The notes under the pieces were generated by a model. That model was not told the origin of the DNA, did no database searches, and saw only the letters and a list, made by a program, of their open reading frames with translations. Made by a program: the position numbers and the translations under genes. Below, piece by piece: positions 37,381-46,094 of a stretch of 64,000 nucleotides of DNA; position 1 is the first letter of the stretch, and each line of letters starts with the position of its first letter. This DNA is from Alkalilimnicola ehrlichii (lineage in GTDB: Bacteria; Pseudomonadota; Gammaproteobacteria; Nitrococcales; AK92): NCBI RefSeq assembly GCF_003399765.1, contig NZ_NFZV01000023.1:1-64000 (forward strand), read 5' to 3'.

Positions 37381-37827
37381 TCATAATGTCCCTAAAGCGC
37401 GTTGTAAACGTTGCTGAGCGAGTTCAACCTGGCGCGCAGCCTCCTCAATGACCCGTACGGTTGCCGGGGGTAATTCGCCGGCAATAAATTGCGCATGTCT
37501 AACCAATCGCGCCAACTCTTGTTCGGTTGCCAAACGGTTTTCAAGCAAGGTTCTATACTCATCGTCGCTTATACGAGCCTGAATCATGTCTTTGAGATAG
37601 CTTAGCGTTTCTCTGTCTTCGTCCGGCCCGCTCGGCAACTCCCCCAGGCGCTTTAGGTGCTGCGCCAAACGCTCTCCCATCCGCGATCGCTGCTCTGCTA
37701 GCTCCTTAAACAAACCCGCCCGCAGAGGATCGCCGATCATATCGGCATCCTCCTCATATAAAGCGGCGGCATGATGATGTCCAAGCTGTAGATCGTCGAC
37801 CGCCACTTGGGCTTCGCTTCGAAACAT
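37381..37827 (-). CDS. Ferritin-like/DUF2383-type four-helix protein
   Basis: A 148-residue, almost all-helical protein: MFRSEAQVAVDDLQLGHHHAAALYEEDADMI..., resembling DUF2383/ferritin-like domain proteins with conserved His and Glu/Asp at helix faces (HHH and EEDAD near residues 17-29, EQRSR, HLKRLGE). Related domains are of unknown function and sometimes appear near stress genes. ATG 37827 follows CAGGAG and is better than the ATG further upstream. Metal binding is possible but not shown. Confidence 0.7.
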   Translation of the reverse strand: MFRSEAQVAVDDLQLGHHHAAALYEEDADMIGDPLRAGLFKELAEQRSRMGERLAQHLKRLGELPSGPDEDRETLSYLKDMIQARISDDEYRTLLENRLATEQELARLVRHAQFIAGELPPATVRVIEEAARQVELAQQRLQRALGTL

Positions 37828-37921
37828 ACTCACTCCTGACCCTCTACCCGGTGCGGAATATCCCAAGGAACAGCGCCGTATCTCTTTTTAGCAGACTATG
37901 GGAAATTTGTTTCCCTCCCTG

Positions 37922-38809
37922 CTAAGGCACCCAAACCCGCACTTCGGCAGGCAACACTTCGAATGTTGCAGGCGTTTTGCCGCAAGGCTCGCCGTCGGCA
38001 GTAATCGGCAAGGGCTCGTCCGTATCGACCTGTATCCTACGGGCTTGCTGAGCCAGCACTTGCGGATAACGCCCCTGCCCTCCGCGTGGAATAGCGGTAA
38101 GCAACCGGGCAAGCTGCCAAAATGGACGCGGCGCCACGCTGTAGAGATAGAGTGTGCCATCGTCGACCCGCGCCTCCGGAGCGATAGCCATCCCGCCGCC
38201 ATAGTACGGCCCGTTACCAATCGTTACCTGCAAGGAACGGACACTTTTTTGCTCGCCGTCGATGGTAAGCCGCACCCGAAAGGCATCCACGTTCGACATC
38301 GCGTTGACGAGCGCACGGGCGTAACTCAATGCTCCCCAACGCCGCTTCAAATTGCCGCTGTTGGATAACTCCCGCGTTACCGCAACGCCAAGACCGATGC
38401 TCGCGGCGTTTAGAAAGAACGTATCGTTAACGGCGGCGATATCGATAGGCCGCACCCTCCCGCTCCCGATCACTTCGGCGGCCCCAACGAGATCGAGCGG
38501 GATATCCAACCCCCGGGCAAGATCGTTTGCCGTCCCCAAAGGCAGTATCCCAAGAACAACGTCCGCTTCGCGCAAAGCGGGAATAGCCGCATGTAACGTG
38601 CCGTCGCCCCCGGCAACAATAACGGTTCCCCAACGCCCCGAGGCCTCGCGGATATCACGCTGTAGCTCCGCAACCCCGTCCGGATAGACCACATGGGCGG
38701 CCACGCCTCGTTCGTCGAGCTGTGCCAATGCAGGCTTTAGGTCGATTTCGCCGTCGCGACAAGCGCGATTAGCAATCAGCAAGGCATTGTGTCCAGGCAC
38801 GGCCGGCAC
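37922..38809 (-). CDS. YegS/diacylglycerol-kinase-type lipid kinase
   Basis: A 295-residue cytoplasmic lipid kinase of the DAGK catalytic family, which phosphorylates membrane lipids such as phosphatidylglycerol or diacylglycerol. The nucleotide motif GGDGT is at residues 67-71, followed by LPLGTANDLAR, NAASIGLG and GNGPYYGGGM. Length agrees with YegS (299). Start ATG at 38809. It diverges from the BON gene. Confidence 0.93.
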   Translation of the reverse strand: MPAVPGHNALLIANRACRDGEIDLKPALAQLDERGVAAHVVYPDGVAELQRDIREASGRWGTVIVAGGDGTLHAAIPALREADVVLGILPLGTANDLARGLDIPLDLVGAAEVIGSGRVRPIDIAAVNDTFFLNAASIGLGVAVTRELSNSGNLKRRWGALSYARALVNAMSNVDAFRVRLTIDGEQKSVRSLQVTIGNGPYYGGGMAIAPEARVDDGTLYLYSVAPRPFWQLARLLTAIPRGGQGRYPQVLAQQARRIQVDTDEPLPITADGEPCGKTPATFEVLPAEVRVWVP

Positions 38810-39013
38810 CCGTCGTTAGAAAAAGCGGCGACAAGAAGGCTGCGTACGGCAACAGGCTGTCAACGACCAACAGTTGGGGTCGAACCCACGGGCCGCAAGC
38901 GCTAACACGCTTCAGCAAGGCTGTTGTGCGACGCAGGCGACCCCCATCTTTTGCGGGAAGGCTGTGCTGCCCGGCCCAAGGGAGACGCGGAATGATTCCC
39001 AAGGAGTGGATGA

Positions 39014-39721
39014 ATGCGAAAAGAGGAAGCGACTCGCGCTATCAGAGCGGCTTTAGAACGAGATCCCGATATCAATCTGCATCATTACCCGATCCGTATT
39101 ACCGTGGAGGCCGATACCGTCCGGCTTGAGGGGGTCGTTGAAAATATCATTGCGAAGCGCCGCGCATTGCAACTGGCCCGCCAGGCCTTGAGCAGCGCTC
39201 GTATCGACGATCGTCTAAAGCTCGCTATTGCACAACCGCAAGAAGATCAAGAGTTGGCACAAACGGTTGTCCGTACCCTCGTTACGGACCCTGTCTTTGC
39301 CAATTTCAAAATCGGTATTGAGCTGCAAGAGCAAGCAGGAACGGACTGGATAGGCGTGAGGGCGGAAGACGGCAAGGTCCATCTGTACGGCGCCGCAAAC
39401 AGCCTTTCCCACCGTCGGATGGCCGAAGTGCTTGCCTGGTGGGTGCGTGGTTGCAGCGATGTGGACAACCGCATCCGAGTCGAGCCCCGCGAGCAAGATA
39501 ACGATGCCGAAATCAGCGATGCCATTCGCCTTGTCTTTGACAAGGATCCGAACATCGATTCGCAGCAGGTTGCCGTTACTACTCGCGATCGCGAAGTCTA
39601 CTTAACCGGAGCCGTGCCCAGCGAGGAGACGCGGAGAATTCTCTCCTACGACTGCTGGTATATCCCTGGGGTACATGCGGTTCACAACGACGTAGCCATT
39701 CGCAGGAATCGCAACCCCTAA
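39014..39721 (+). CDS. BON domain protein (three BON repeats)
   Basis: A protein of 235 residues built from BON-type repeats: residues 4-75, about 80-155 and 165-232, each with the helix-then-beta pattern (for example IRAALERDPDINLHHYPI and GVVENIIAKRRALQLAR). No signal peptide is visible, so it is probably cytoplasmic. BON domains associate with membranes or lipids and are often in osmotic-stress proteins such as OsmY. AAGGAG lies upstream of the ATG. The APH-like kinase gene starts 14 bases later, suggesting an operon. Confidence 0.85.
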   Translation: MRKEEATRAIRAALERDPDINLHHYPIRITVEADTVRLEGVVENIIAKRRALQLARQALSSARIDDRLKLAIAQPQEDQELAQTVVRTLVTDPVFANFKIGIELQEQAGTDWIGVRAEDGKVHLYGAANSLSHRRMAEVLAWWVRGCSDVDNRIRVEPREQDNDAEISDAIRLVFDKDPNIDSQQVAVTTRDREVYLTGAVPSEETRRILSYDCWYIPGVHAVHNDVAIRRNRNP

Positions 39722-39735
39722 CGTTGCCGACAATT

Positions 39736-40782
39736 ATGAATTGGGACAGTTACAAACAAGCGATAGTCGCCCCCTCCGAGCTGGAGCGCAAAGTCGACTG
39801 GCTGTTGCGTCCGAGCGCATACAGCGAGCGCCCCGAGGCGGTCGATGCACGCGAGACGCATATGTCTTGGGTTTTCCTTACCGATCGCTTCGCCTACAAG
39901 CTTAAGAAGCCGTTACGAACCCATCTGCTGGATTTCACGACCGTCGCGGCTCGGCGCCATTATTGTCTTGAGGAAGTTCGCCTTAACCGACGCCTGACCA
40001 GTAACGTCTACCTAGGCGTTTTACCGCTAAGCGAAACAGGGTCGGGCTTCGAACTCGGCAGCGACGAGCATGTCGTCGACTGGCTGGTGCAGATGCGGCG
40101 CCTACCCGCCGCGCAGGAGCTCAAACACCGACTCAGCCAACAGGCCGTTACCGAGCGCGATATCGACGCGCTGGCGAGGCGTCTGGCACGTTTTTACCTC
40201 AGCCTCGTTCCGCAGTCGATCACACCGCGCAGCTATTTGGACGCATTAGGCAATACGATCGACCAAACCGCTAGCCGCCTCGACGCACCGCCAAGCCGAT
40301 TGGACGCTGAGTTAATAAAACAGATCGCCAGCCGGCAAACACAGTTTCTACAGCAAGCCGAAGAGGCACTTGCAACGCGAGTCAGAGCCGGGCGCATCGT
40401 CGAAGGCCACGGCGATATGCGACCGGAGCACATCTACCTGGCTGGGCAACCGGAAGTTATCGATTGTTTGGAGTTCAACCGCGACCTGCGGGTATTGGAC
40501 ATTGCCGACGAGTTGAGTTTTCTGAGTTTAGAATGCGAGCGCCTCGGCGCGCCACAGTTCGGCGCCGAGTTATTCGCTGCCTACGCTCGCTTCACAGACG
40601 ACCGCCCACCGGATGCGCTGCGCCACTTCTACATGAGCTACCGCGCCATGATCTGGGCGCAACTGGCCACCGCCCATCCGCAAGCCAATGGGCACCCGCG
40701 TGCCGGGCACTGGAACGAGCGCGCCCGAACTTACTTGGCGCTTGCGCAGCGGCATATCGATGAGGCGGGGAATAAGGGGTAA
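39736..40782 (+). CDS. APH-like phosphotransferase (COG2187 type)
   Basis: A 348-residue protein of the aminoglycoside-phosphotransferase-like kinase fold, COG2187 group. The catalytic loop is GHGDMRPEHIYL (about residue 225), followed by IDCLEFNRDLRVLDIADE, which supplies the second metal ligand. Relatives often carry a fused P-loop ATPase domain at the C-terminus; here only the kinase part is present. The start ATG at 39736 is preferred to an upstream TTG. The substrate is unknown. The G/T-rich element begins after its TAA. Confidence 0.8.
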   Translation: MNWDSYKQAIVAPSELERKVDWLLRPSAYSERPEAVDARETHMSWVFLTDRFAYKLKKPLRTHLLDFTTVAARRHYCLEEVRLNRRLTSNVYLGVLPLSETGSGFELGSDEHVVDWLVQMRRLPAAQELKHRLSQQAVTERDIDALARRLARFYLSLVPQSITPRSYLDALGNTIDQTASRLDAPPSRLDAELIKQIASRQTQFLQQAEEALATRVRAGRIVEGHGDMRPEHIYLAGQPEVIDCLEFNRDLRVLDIADELSFLSLECERLGAPQFGAELFAAYARFTDDRPPDALRHFYMSYRAMIWAQLATAHPQANGHPRAGHWNERARTYLALAQRHIDEAGNKG

Positions 40783-40787
40783 TTTTT

Positions 40788-40887
40788 TGGGGGGGTTGGT
40801 TTTGTTGGGGTTAGTTTCTGGTGTGGGTGGTTAAAGGTTGTGCGCTGCGCACCACACCAAACCACCAACACCAAAAACAACCACCCC
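40788..40887. repeat. G/T-rich 3' elements in inverted orientation (copies B and C)
   Basis: Between two convergent genes, the left arm (40788-40850 on plus) begins ggggggttggttttgttgg and the right arm is its imperfect inverse, meeting at gtgcgctgcgcac. The left arm is about 85% like the element after the permease stop at 226-286. Each arm starts within a few bases of the stop codon of its own gene, with G and T nearly exclusive on the coding strand. It could act as a two-way transcript-end structure or be a mobile repeat. Confidence 0.6.
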
Positions 40888-41880
40888 CTAGGGACTCTCC
40901 AACAACTCCACCAAAGAACCATCGTCGTGCAACCGACGAATCGCCTCCGCAAGCAGGGGAATAACGGACACCTCGCTGACCTTCTGTTCGCGCAGCTTCG
41001 GATCCAAACGCCACAGCGATACGCTATCGCTGACCACTAGGCGATCTAACGCGGGATCCGCCAATACTTTGTTCGCATCTTTGGCAAACAGACCGTGAGT
41101 AACCACACCGTATACCGCTCGCGCACCCTGTTTACGACACGCTTTCGCAGCACGAATCAAGGTGGTACCGCTGCTAACCAAGTCGTCAACGATGATAGCA
41201 ACCCGATCCTTAACCTCGCCGACCAGGTGGGTGCCCGATACCACGCCGCTGCTACGCTGTTTTTCCATGAAGGCCGTCGGCGGCTCCACACCGAGTTCGC
41301 GACCGCACGCTTGCCGGAAACGGTCGACCCGCTTCACGCCGCCGGCGTCGGGAGAAACCAACGTCCACGGCTGCTCGCCTAGCTCTACCTGCAACCACGA
41401 TAACAATACTCGACGTGCCTCCAGGTGCTCCGTCCGGCAGCGAAAAGCATTTTGAAAAGCCGCTAAATTATGGACATCCAACCCCACCACACAATCGACT
41501 CCCACCGCCTCGAACAGCTGCGCCACATAACGCGTCGTTAAGGGATCTCGGGGTTTGGTTCGACGATCTTTCCGGCCATAGGCGAGATAGGGCAACACGG
41601 CGGTAACTCTGGCAGCACCGGCGTCTTTTAACGCCGCAATCGCAAACAGCGTCCGACACAGTTTATCGTCGGCACTGTTGTCGCGGTCCGCCGCTAGCGA
41701 TTGCAGCAGGTAAACATCGCGACCGCGCACGCTTAGCAACGGCCGTATTTTGTATTCGCTATCTTCGAACTCGCGTTCTTCAAGCGGACTCAGACCAAGA
41801 CCTAGCTCCGCCGCTACCCGCTCCGCAAAAGGGCGACTAGCGGCCGGCGCAAATAGTTGCGGCTCGGTGCTCTGCGGCAT
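40888..41880 (-). CDS. prs: Ribose-phosphate pyrophosphokinase-like enzyme
   Basis: A PRPP synthetase-type protein of 330 residues, forming phosphoribosyl pyrophosphate from ribose 5-phosphate and ATP. Family features include AVLPYLAYGRKDRR and LDVHNLAAFQNAF, and the PRPP-binding loop IIVDDLVSSGTTLIRAA, which differs from the DDMIDTGGT of the classic E. coli enzyme. This may be a second, specialised copy rather than the housekeeping one. The start is ATG 41880. Its stop abuts the G/T-rich element. Confidence 0.88.
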   Translation of the reverse strand: MPQSTEPQLFAPAASRPFAERVAAELGLGLSPLEEREFEDSEYKIRPLLSVRGRDVYLLQSLAADRDNSADDKLCRTLFAIAALKDAGAARVTAVLPYLAYGRKDRRTKPRDPLTTRYVAQLFEAVGVDCVVGLDVHNLAAFQNAFRCRTEHLEARRVLLSWLQVELGEQPWTLVSPDAGGVKRVDRFRQACGRELGVEPPTAFMEKQRSSGVVSGTHLVGEVKDRVAIIVDDLVSSGTTLIRAAKACRKQGARAVYGVVTHGLFAKDANKVLADPALDRLVVSDSVSLWRLDPKLREQKVSEVSVIPLLAEAIRRLHDDGSLVELLESP

Positions 41881-41978
41881 GTGGACTCCCTCCCGCTTAG
41901 CCGAGGTAAAGCGCTTTGCGAACCGAAGCGTGCCGCTACAACCCGCAAAGAGCCATCTGAGAGTTTTTCAGTACGTTC

Positions 41979-43607
41979 CTAAACCCGGAACTTCGATACC
42001 ATATCCTGTAACTGTTCGGCCAGACGCGCCAACTCTTCGCTACTCCGGGTCGTTTGCTGCGCCCCTTCAGCGCTTTGCTCAGCGACTCGGCTAATGGTGG
42101 TAATACTCTTATTCATTTCTTCCGCCACTGCATCCTGCTGCTCGGAGGCACTGGCAATCTGAGCATTCATATCATTAATGGTGGTGACGGCCGCCGTTAT
42201 CGATGCCAAGGCCCGCCCGGCGGCTTCCGCCTGCCCGACCGTTTCCTGGGCGCGCTGACGACCGACCTCCATTGCCTGGACGGTTTCTTCGGTGCCTTGC
42301 CGCAAACGCCCGATCATACTGTTGATTTCTGCGGTTGAACTTTGCGTTCGTTGCGCCAAAGCACGGACCTCGTCGGCAACCACAGCAAAACCGCGGCCCT
42401 GCTCGCCGGCGCGCGCAGCTTCGATCGCGGCATTCAGCGCCAACAGATTCGTCTGCTCCGTCACTTCGCTAATCACGCTTAGAACGGTGCCGATCTCGCT
42501 GCTGTCTTGCTCTAGGCGCCGAATCGCCTGCGAGGCGTTCTCGACCTCAATGGCCAGCGACTGAATATTAGTGACCGTTTCGCCAACTACCCGGCTACCA
42601 TTACCGGCAGCCTCGTCCGCCTCCCGCGCCGCAGCGGCTGCCGACGCAGCATTACGGGCAACTTCCTGCACCGTGGCCGCCATTTCGTTCATCGATGTTG
42701 CGACCTGGTTGATATCGGTTTGCTGCGCCCGCACCCCCTGCGAGGTCTGCTCGGAAACGACCGCCATTTCCTCGGCAGCGGAGGCAACCTGAGTAACCGC
42801 ATCGCGCAAGCGGCTGATCATGCTCCCTAATTGCGTCTGAATCTGCTTGCCGCTAATGGCAATCTGTCCCAGCTCATCCTGCGTCATTTGGGAGACGGGT
42901 TGCGTAAAATCACCTTGGGCCAAGCGGTCCAGATCCGTGACTAAACGCTTCGCCGGTGCGATGATTCCCCGCTGAACGAGTGTTAAGAACAGGAAGAAAG
43001 CGACCACAATGCCTAACAGAACAAAGATAACCGTCCATACCACTCCGTTGCGAACCTGAGCATTCGCTACCACCTCCCTTTGCTCCATATCGGCAACCAG
43101 GAAGTCCTGTACGTTGGCCAAGTACCTTTGCAAATGCCCATGGTAATCGCCAACCACCTGATTCCCGCTACGAGCGTGGTAATCGCTACGTACAAAAACC
43201 TCGCGCGCCTGACCGTAAAGGGCATCCAAACGACCGTAACGCGTCATAAACGCGCTCATCGCTTGTTGGGCATCGGCATTATGCAAACGCTCCGTGGTCT
43301 GCGCTGCATACTCTCGAACTTCCGCCCGTTGCGCCTGTAACGCCGACCAATTCGCATCGAGTTCCGCCCGATTCTCGCTATTAACCAATAAATGCTGCCA
43401 CGCGATAACCTCTTTCCTGAAACTATCGTCCAATTTATCGTGGACACCAATGGTTTCCATGTCTGCACGCAACGCTCCCAGGTAGCCTGTGAGCGTGCTG
43501 CCGATGTAAACCGCTCCCACAACCACGGCGCCTAGCACCAAGGCAGTCCCGGAGCCAGTCGCCAAAAGCAGCTTATTGCGGATACTCGAAGTAATAAGCT
43601 TGAGCAT
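41979..43607 (-). CDS. Methyl-accepting chemotaxis protein
   Basis: A 542-residue transmembrane receptor. The first membrane segment is near residues 15-35, a periplasmic helical ligand domain spans about 36-190, the second membrane segment is about 190-212, a HAMP domain follows, and the signalling domain has the near-invariant hairpin [23 protein letters not shown]. The C-terminal tail lacks a CheR/CheB docking pentapeptide (no NWETF-like end). Ligand is unknown. No che genes are adjacent, so it is a solitary receptor gene. Confidence 0.94.
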   Translation of the reverse strand: MLKLITSSIRNKLLLATGSGTALVLGAVVVGAVYIGSTLTGYLGALRADMETIGVHDKLDDSFRKEVIAWQHLLVNSENRAELDANWSALQAQRAEVREYAAQTTERLHNADAQQAMSAFMTRYGRLDALYGQAREVFVRSDYHARSGNQVVGDYHGHLQRYLANVQDFLVADMEQREVVANAQVRNGVVWTVIFVLLGIVVAFFLFLTLVQRGIIAPAKRLVTDLDRLAQGDFTQPVSQMTQDELGQIAISGKQIQTQLGSMISRLRDAVTQVASAAEEMAVVSEQTSQGVRAQQTDINQVATSMNEMAATVQEVARNAASAAAAAREADEAAGNGSRVVGETVTNIQSLAIEVENASQAIRRLEQDSSEIGTVLSVISEVTEQTNLLALNAAIEAARAGEQGRGFAVVADEVRALAQRTQSSTAEINSMIGRLRQGTEETVQAMEVGRQRAQETVGQAEAAGRALASITAAVTTINDMNAQIASASEQQDAVAEEMNKSITTISRVAEQSAEGAQQTTRSSEELARLAEQLQDMVSKFRV

Positions 43608-43836
43608 GAACCTATGTTCCCTGTCAGGCGGTAGTAGAACTCTGTATGGTCTTAACTATCGGCAAGCAGCGAATAAGTATTACAATCAAGATCAAATTAA
43701 ATAAAAAACGCCGCTTCCCGTTTGAAAGCTCAGCGGCCGCAAAAGCGGGAACTTCTACGGCTGCCTGCTAAACTAATGCGGCTAGAGATGTGAGTCCGTG
43801 TTGCCCCCAAAATACTCAGGAGCACCGTTCGTCATC

Positions 43837-45414
43837 ATGTATGAGCGCCATTTCGGGCTAACCGAGCGGCCATTTTCGATTGCCCCCGATCCGCGCTACC
43901 TCTACTTAAGTCCGCGTCACCGGGATGCACTCGCACACTTGCACTACGGCATTAGCGAAAGGGGCGGTTTCGTGGTACTTACCGGCGAAGTCGGTACCGG
44001 CAAAACGTTAATTGCCCGCTCGTTGGTCGGGCAACTGCCTCCGGAAGTCGATCTCGCCCTGGTACTCAACCCGAATCTCACTGTCCGTGAGTTTTTGTTC
44101 GTTATTCTAAACGAGCTAAACATTGCACTGCCCAAACGCACCCGCAGCATTCAAGCTCTGGTCGATGCGCTTAACCGCTATTTGCTCGATAACTATGCGC
44201 GCGGGCGTCACACGGTGATACTGGTCGACGAAGCACACTGTCTCAACAGTCTCGTACTGGAGCAGGTACGTTTGTTGACGAATCTGGAGACGACGCGAGA
44301 GAAGCTGTTACAGATTATCCTGGTCGGCCAACCCGAACTGCGGGACCTATTGGCACGGCGCGATTTACGTCAAGTCTCGCAACGGGTCACCGCTCGCTTT
44401 CATCTCACCCCCTTAACCGCCGCCGAGACGCACGCTTACATACAACACCGGCTACAGGTCGCCGGCGGCAATACGCACTTATTCGGCTGGGGGGCGACTA
44501 AGCTCATCCATCGCACGAGCGGAGGCATTCCGCGGCTGATCAACGTCACCTGCGATCGCGCTTTACTCGGCGCCTACGCCCAAGGCCGTAAGCAAGTCGG
44601 TATAAGCACCGCGCTTCGGGCGGCGCGAGAAGTTGCCGGGCACTCCAGCCATAAGGGATATCGGGTTGGCGCCATAGCGGCCGGGGTATTATTGGCAGCG
44701 AGTATCGGCTGGACAATGAGCACTCATGTCGCCTCCGATAGGGACAAACCGCTTGCGCTTACCGATGTCGGCGCGGCTCAGGAACCTGCCATAACGCTAT
44801 TGAGTTGGCTCAAACGTAATAACGCAACGCGATCGCATACGGCGATGAGCGACCTCTTTGCGCTGTGGGGCGTTCCGCTACAACGAGAGATCGACCTCGA
44901 TGCCTGCGAGCAGGCTCGCGACGTCGGTTTACAATGCTACTTCCAAAATGCCGATTGGGGCGCTATACAGCGGAAAAACCTACCGGCCATCATTGAACTA
45001 ACCGACACCGAAGGCTCGCGCTACCGCGTATTATTGCGCGGCTTCGACGACCGGCAGGCTACGCTGCAGGCCGGGCGCAAACAGGTGGTTTTCCACATTG
45101 AAGATATCGATCGCTACTGGTCCGGCGAGTATTTGGTGCTTTGGCGACCGCCGGCGATCGGCCGCGAACTCATTACACCGGGTAGCCAAGGCCCCGCCGT
45201 CGATTGGTTAGTCCGGCGCTTGGATCGCATCGAAGGGCGGCCTCCCTCAACCTTTGAAGGCTATGCCTACGACGATGCCCTCACCGCTCGGGTACGCGAT
45301 TTTCAACGGCGGTTCGAGCTGGCCGACGACGGCATCGTCGGCCAACACACGCTCGTACATTTATCTGCCGCAGCCCCGGACCCATCGCAACCCAGGTTGA
45401 AACAGCATCCGTAG
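43837..45414 (+). CDS. exeA: ExeA/GspA-type AAA ATPase
   Basis: An inner-membrane ATPase of 525 residues, ExeA type, which with GspB/ExeB helps place the type II secretion secretin through the peptidoglycan. It begins MYERHFGLTERPFSI. Walker A GEVGTGKT at 50-57, Walker B ILVDEAH at 128-134. One transmembrane segment is near residues 283-300, and the C-terminal 100 residues hold a peptidoglycan-binding module (FQRRFELADDGIVG). ATG 43837 matches family starts; a GTG 39 bases upstream is an alternative. The gspB gene follows after 32 bases. Confidence 0.9.
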   Translation: MYERHFGLTERPFSIAPDPRYLYLSPRHRDALAHLHYGISERGGFVVLTGEVGTGKTLIARSLVGQLPPEVDLALVLNPNLTVREFLFVILNELNIALPKRTRSIQALVDALNRYLLDNYARGRHTVILVDEAHCLNSLVLEQVRLLTNLETTREKLLQIILVGQPELRDLLARRDLRQVSQRVTARFHLTPLTAAETHAYIQHRLQVAGGNTHLFGWGATKLIHRTSGGIPRLINVTCDRALLGAYAQGRKQVGISTALRAAREVAGHSSHKGYRVGAIAAGVLLAASIGWTMSTHVASDRDKPLALTDVGAAQEPAITLLSWLKRNNATRSHTAMSDLFALWGVPLQREIDLDACEQARDVGLQCYFQNADWGAIQRKNLPAIIELTDTEGSRYRVLLRGFDDRQATLQAGRKQVVFHIEDIDRYWSGEYLVLWRPPAIGRELITPGSQGPAVDWLVRRLDRIEGRPPSTFEGYAYDDALTARVRDFQRRFELADDGIVGQHTLVHLSAAAPDPSQPRLKQHP

Positions 45415-45446
45415 AGCGGATGCCGGATAGGTACTAAGAGCAGCAC

Positions 45447-46094
45447 ATGTCGTTCATCCTCGACGCCCTCAAGAAATCGGAACAAGAGCGCCAGCGCGGC
45501 GAACGCTCCTACCTCGACCTCGAGCACGCGCCGCCGCCGGCACGCACCCGTACGCTACTTGTTTGTTTACTCGCAATGGGGTTGTTTCTCAACGCTGCCT
45601 TCTTAGGCTGGTACGCCTGGAATCAGCAAATCGACCATGCCACGACCGACACGGCTACGCCGCTGCCGAGTAGCCCATTGCCGACAGCAAACGAGCCCGC
45701 GCTGGCAGACCTCGCCGGCGTGTCGGAACAGCCTCGCCACCCACCGCCGAACGAGCGCATAGCCGCCTCCCCCTCCGCTCCGGCCCGTACCAAGCCAGAG
45801 CCGGCCAAGGAAACGCAACCGGCATCGGTCGCTGACGAGATTAGCCCCAACGCCCGCCCGGCCCGCGTGCCTTCCCGCTCCGAATTAGCGCCCAACGTGC
45901 AGGAGCGATTGCCGGCCCTGGAAATCAACGTACACGTCTATACGGAAGACCCAGCGGGGCGCTTCGCTTTGGTTAATCTACGCTCGGTCAGAGAAGGCGA
46001 CCGCGTGGACGGGCGAGTACGCGTGGAACGCATTACCCGTACCGGCATTATCTTCGACTTCGAAGGCGAAAAGTTTCAGATCCGCGCGCGCTAA
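45447..46094 (+). CDS. gspB: General secretion pathway protein B (GspB/ExeB)
   Basis: A 215-residue inner-membrane protein. It starts with the family signature MSFILDALKKSEQERQRGE, has a transmembrane helix near residues 37-55, then a Pro/Ala-rich periplasmic linker, and a conserved C-terminal domain (LEINVHVYTEDPAGRFALVN). GspB forms a complex with the ExeA-type ATPase. Together they indicate a type II secretion system elsewhere in the genome, since no other gsp gene is in this window. It ends 4 bases into the convergent recQ gene. Confidence 0.9.
   Translation: MSFILDALKKSEQERQRGERSYLDLEHAPPPARTRTLLVCLLAMGLFLNAAFLGWYAWNQQIDHATTDTATPLPSSPLPTANEPALADLAGVSEQPRHPPPNERIAASPSAPARTKPEPAKETQPASVADEISPNARPARVPSRSELAPNVQERLPALEINVHVYTEDPAGRFALVNLRSVREGDRVDGRVRVERITRTGIIFDFEGEKFQIRAR

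Noticed and set aside
38870..38910. A TTCGA-containing T-arm-like sequence resembling a tRNA on the minus strand
   Set aside because: Only one arm with a mismatched stem could be drawn; there is no acceptor or anticodon arm.
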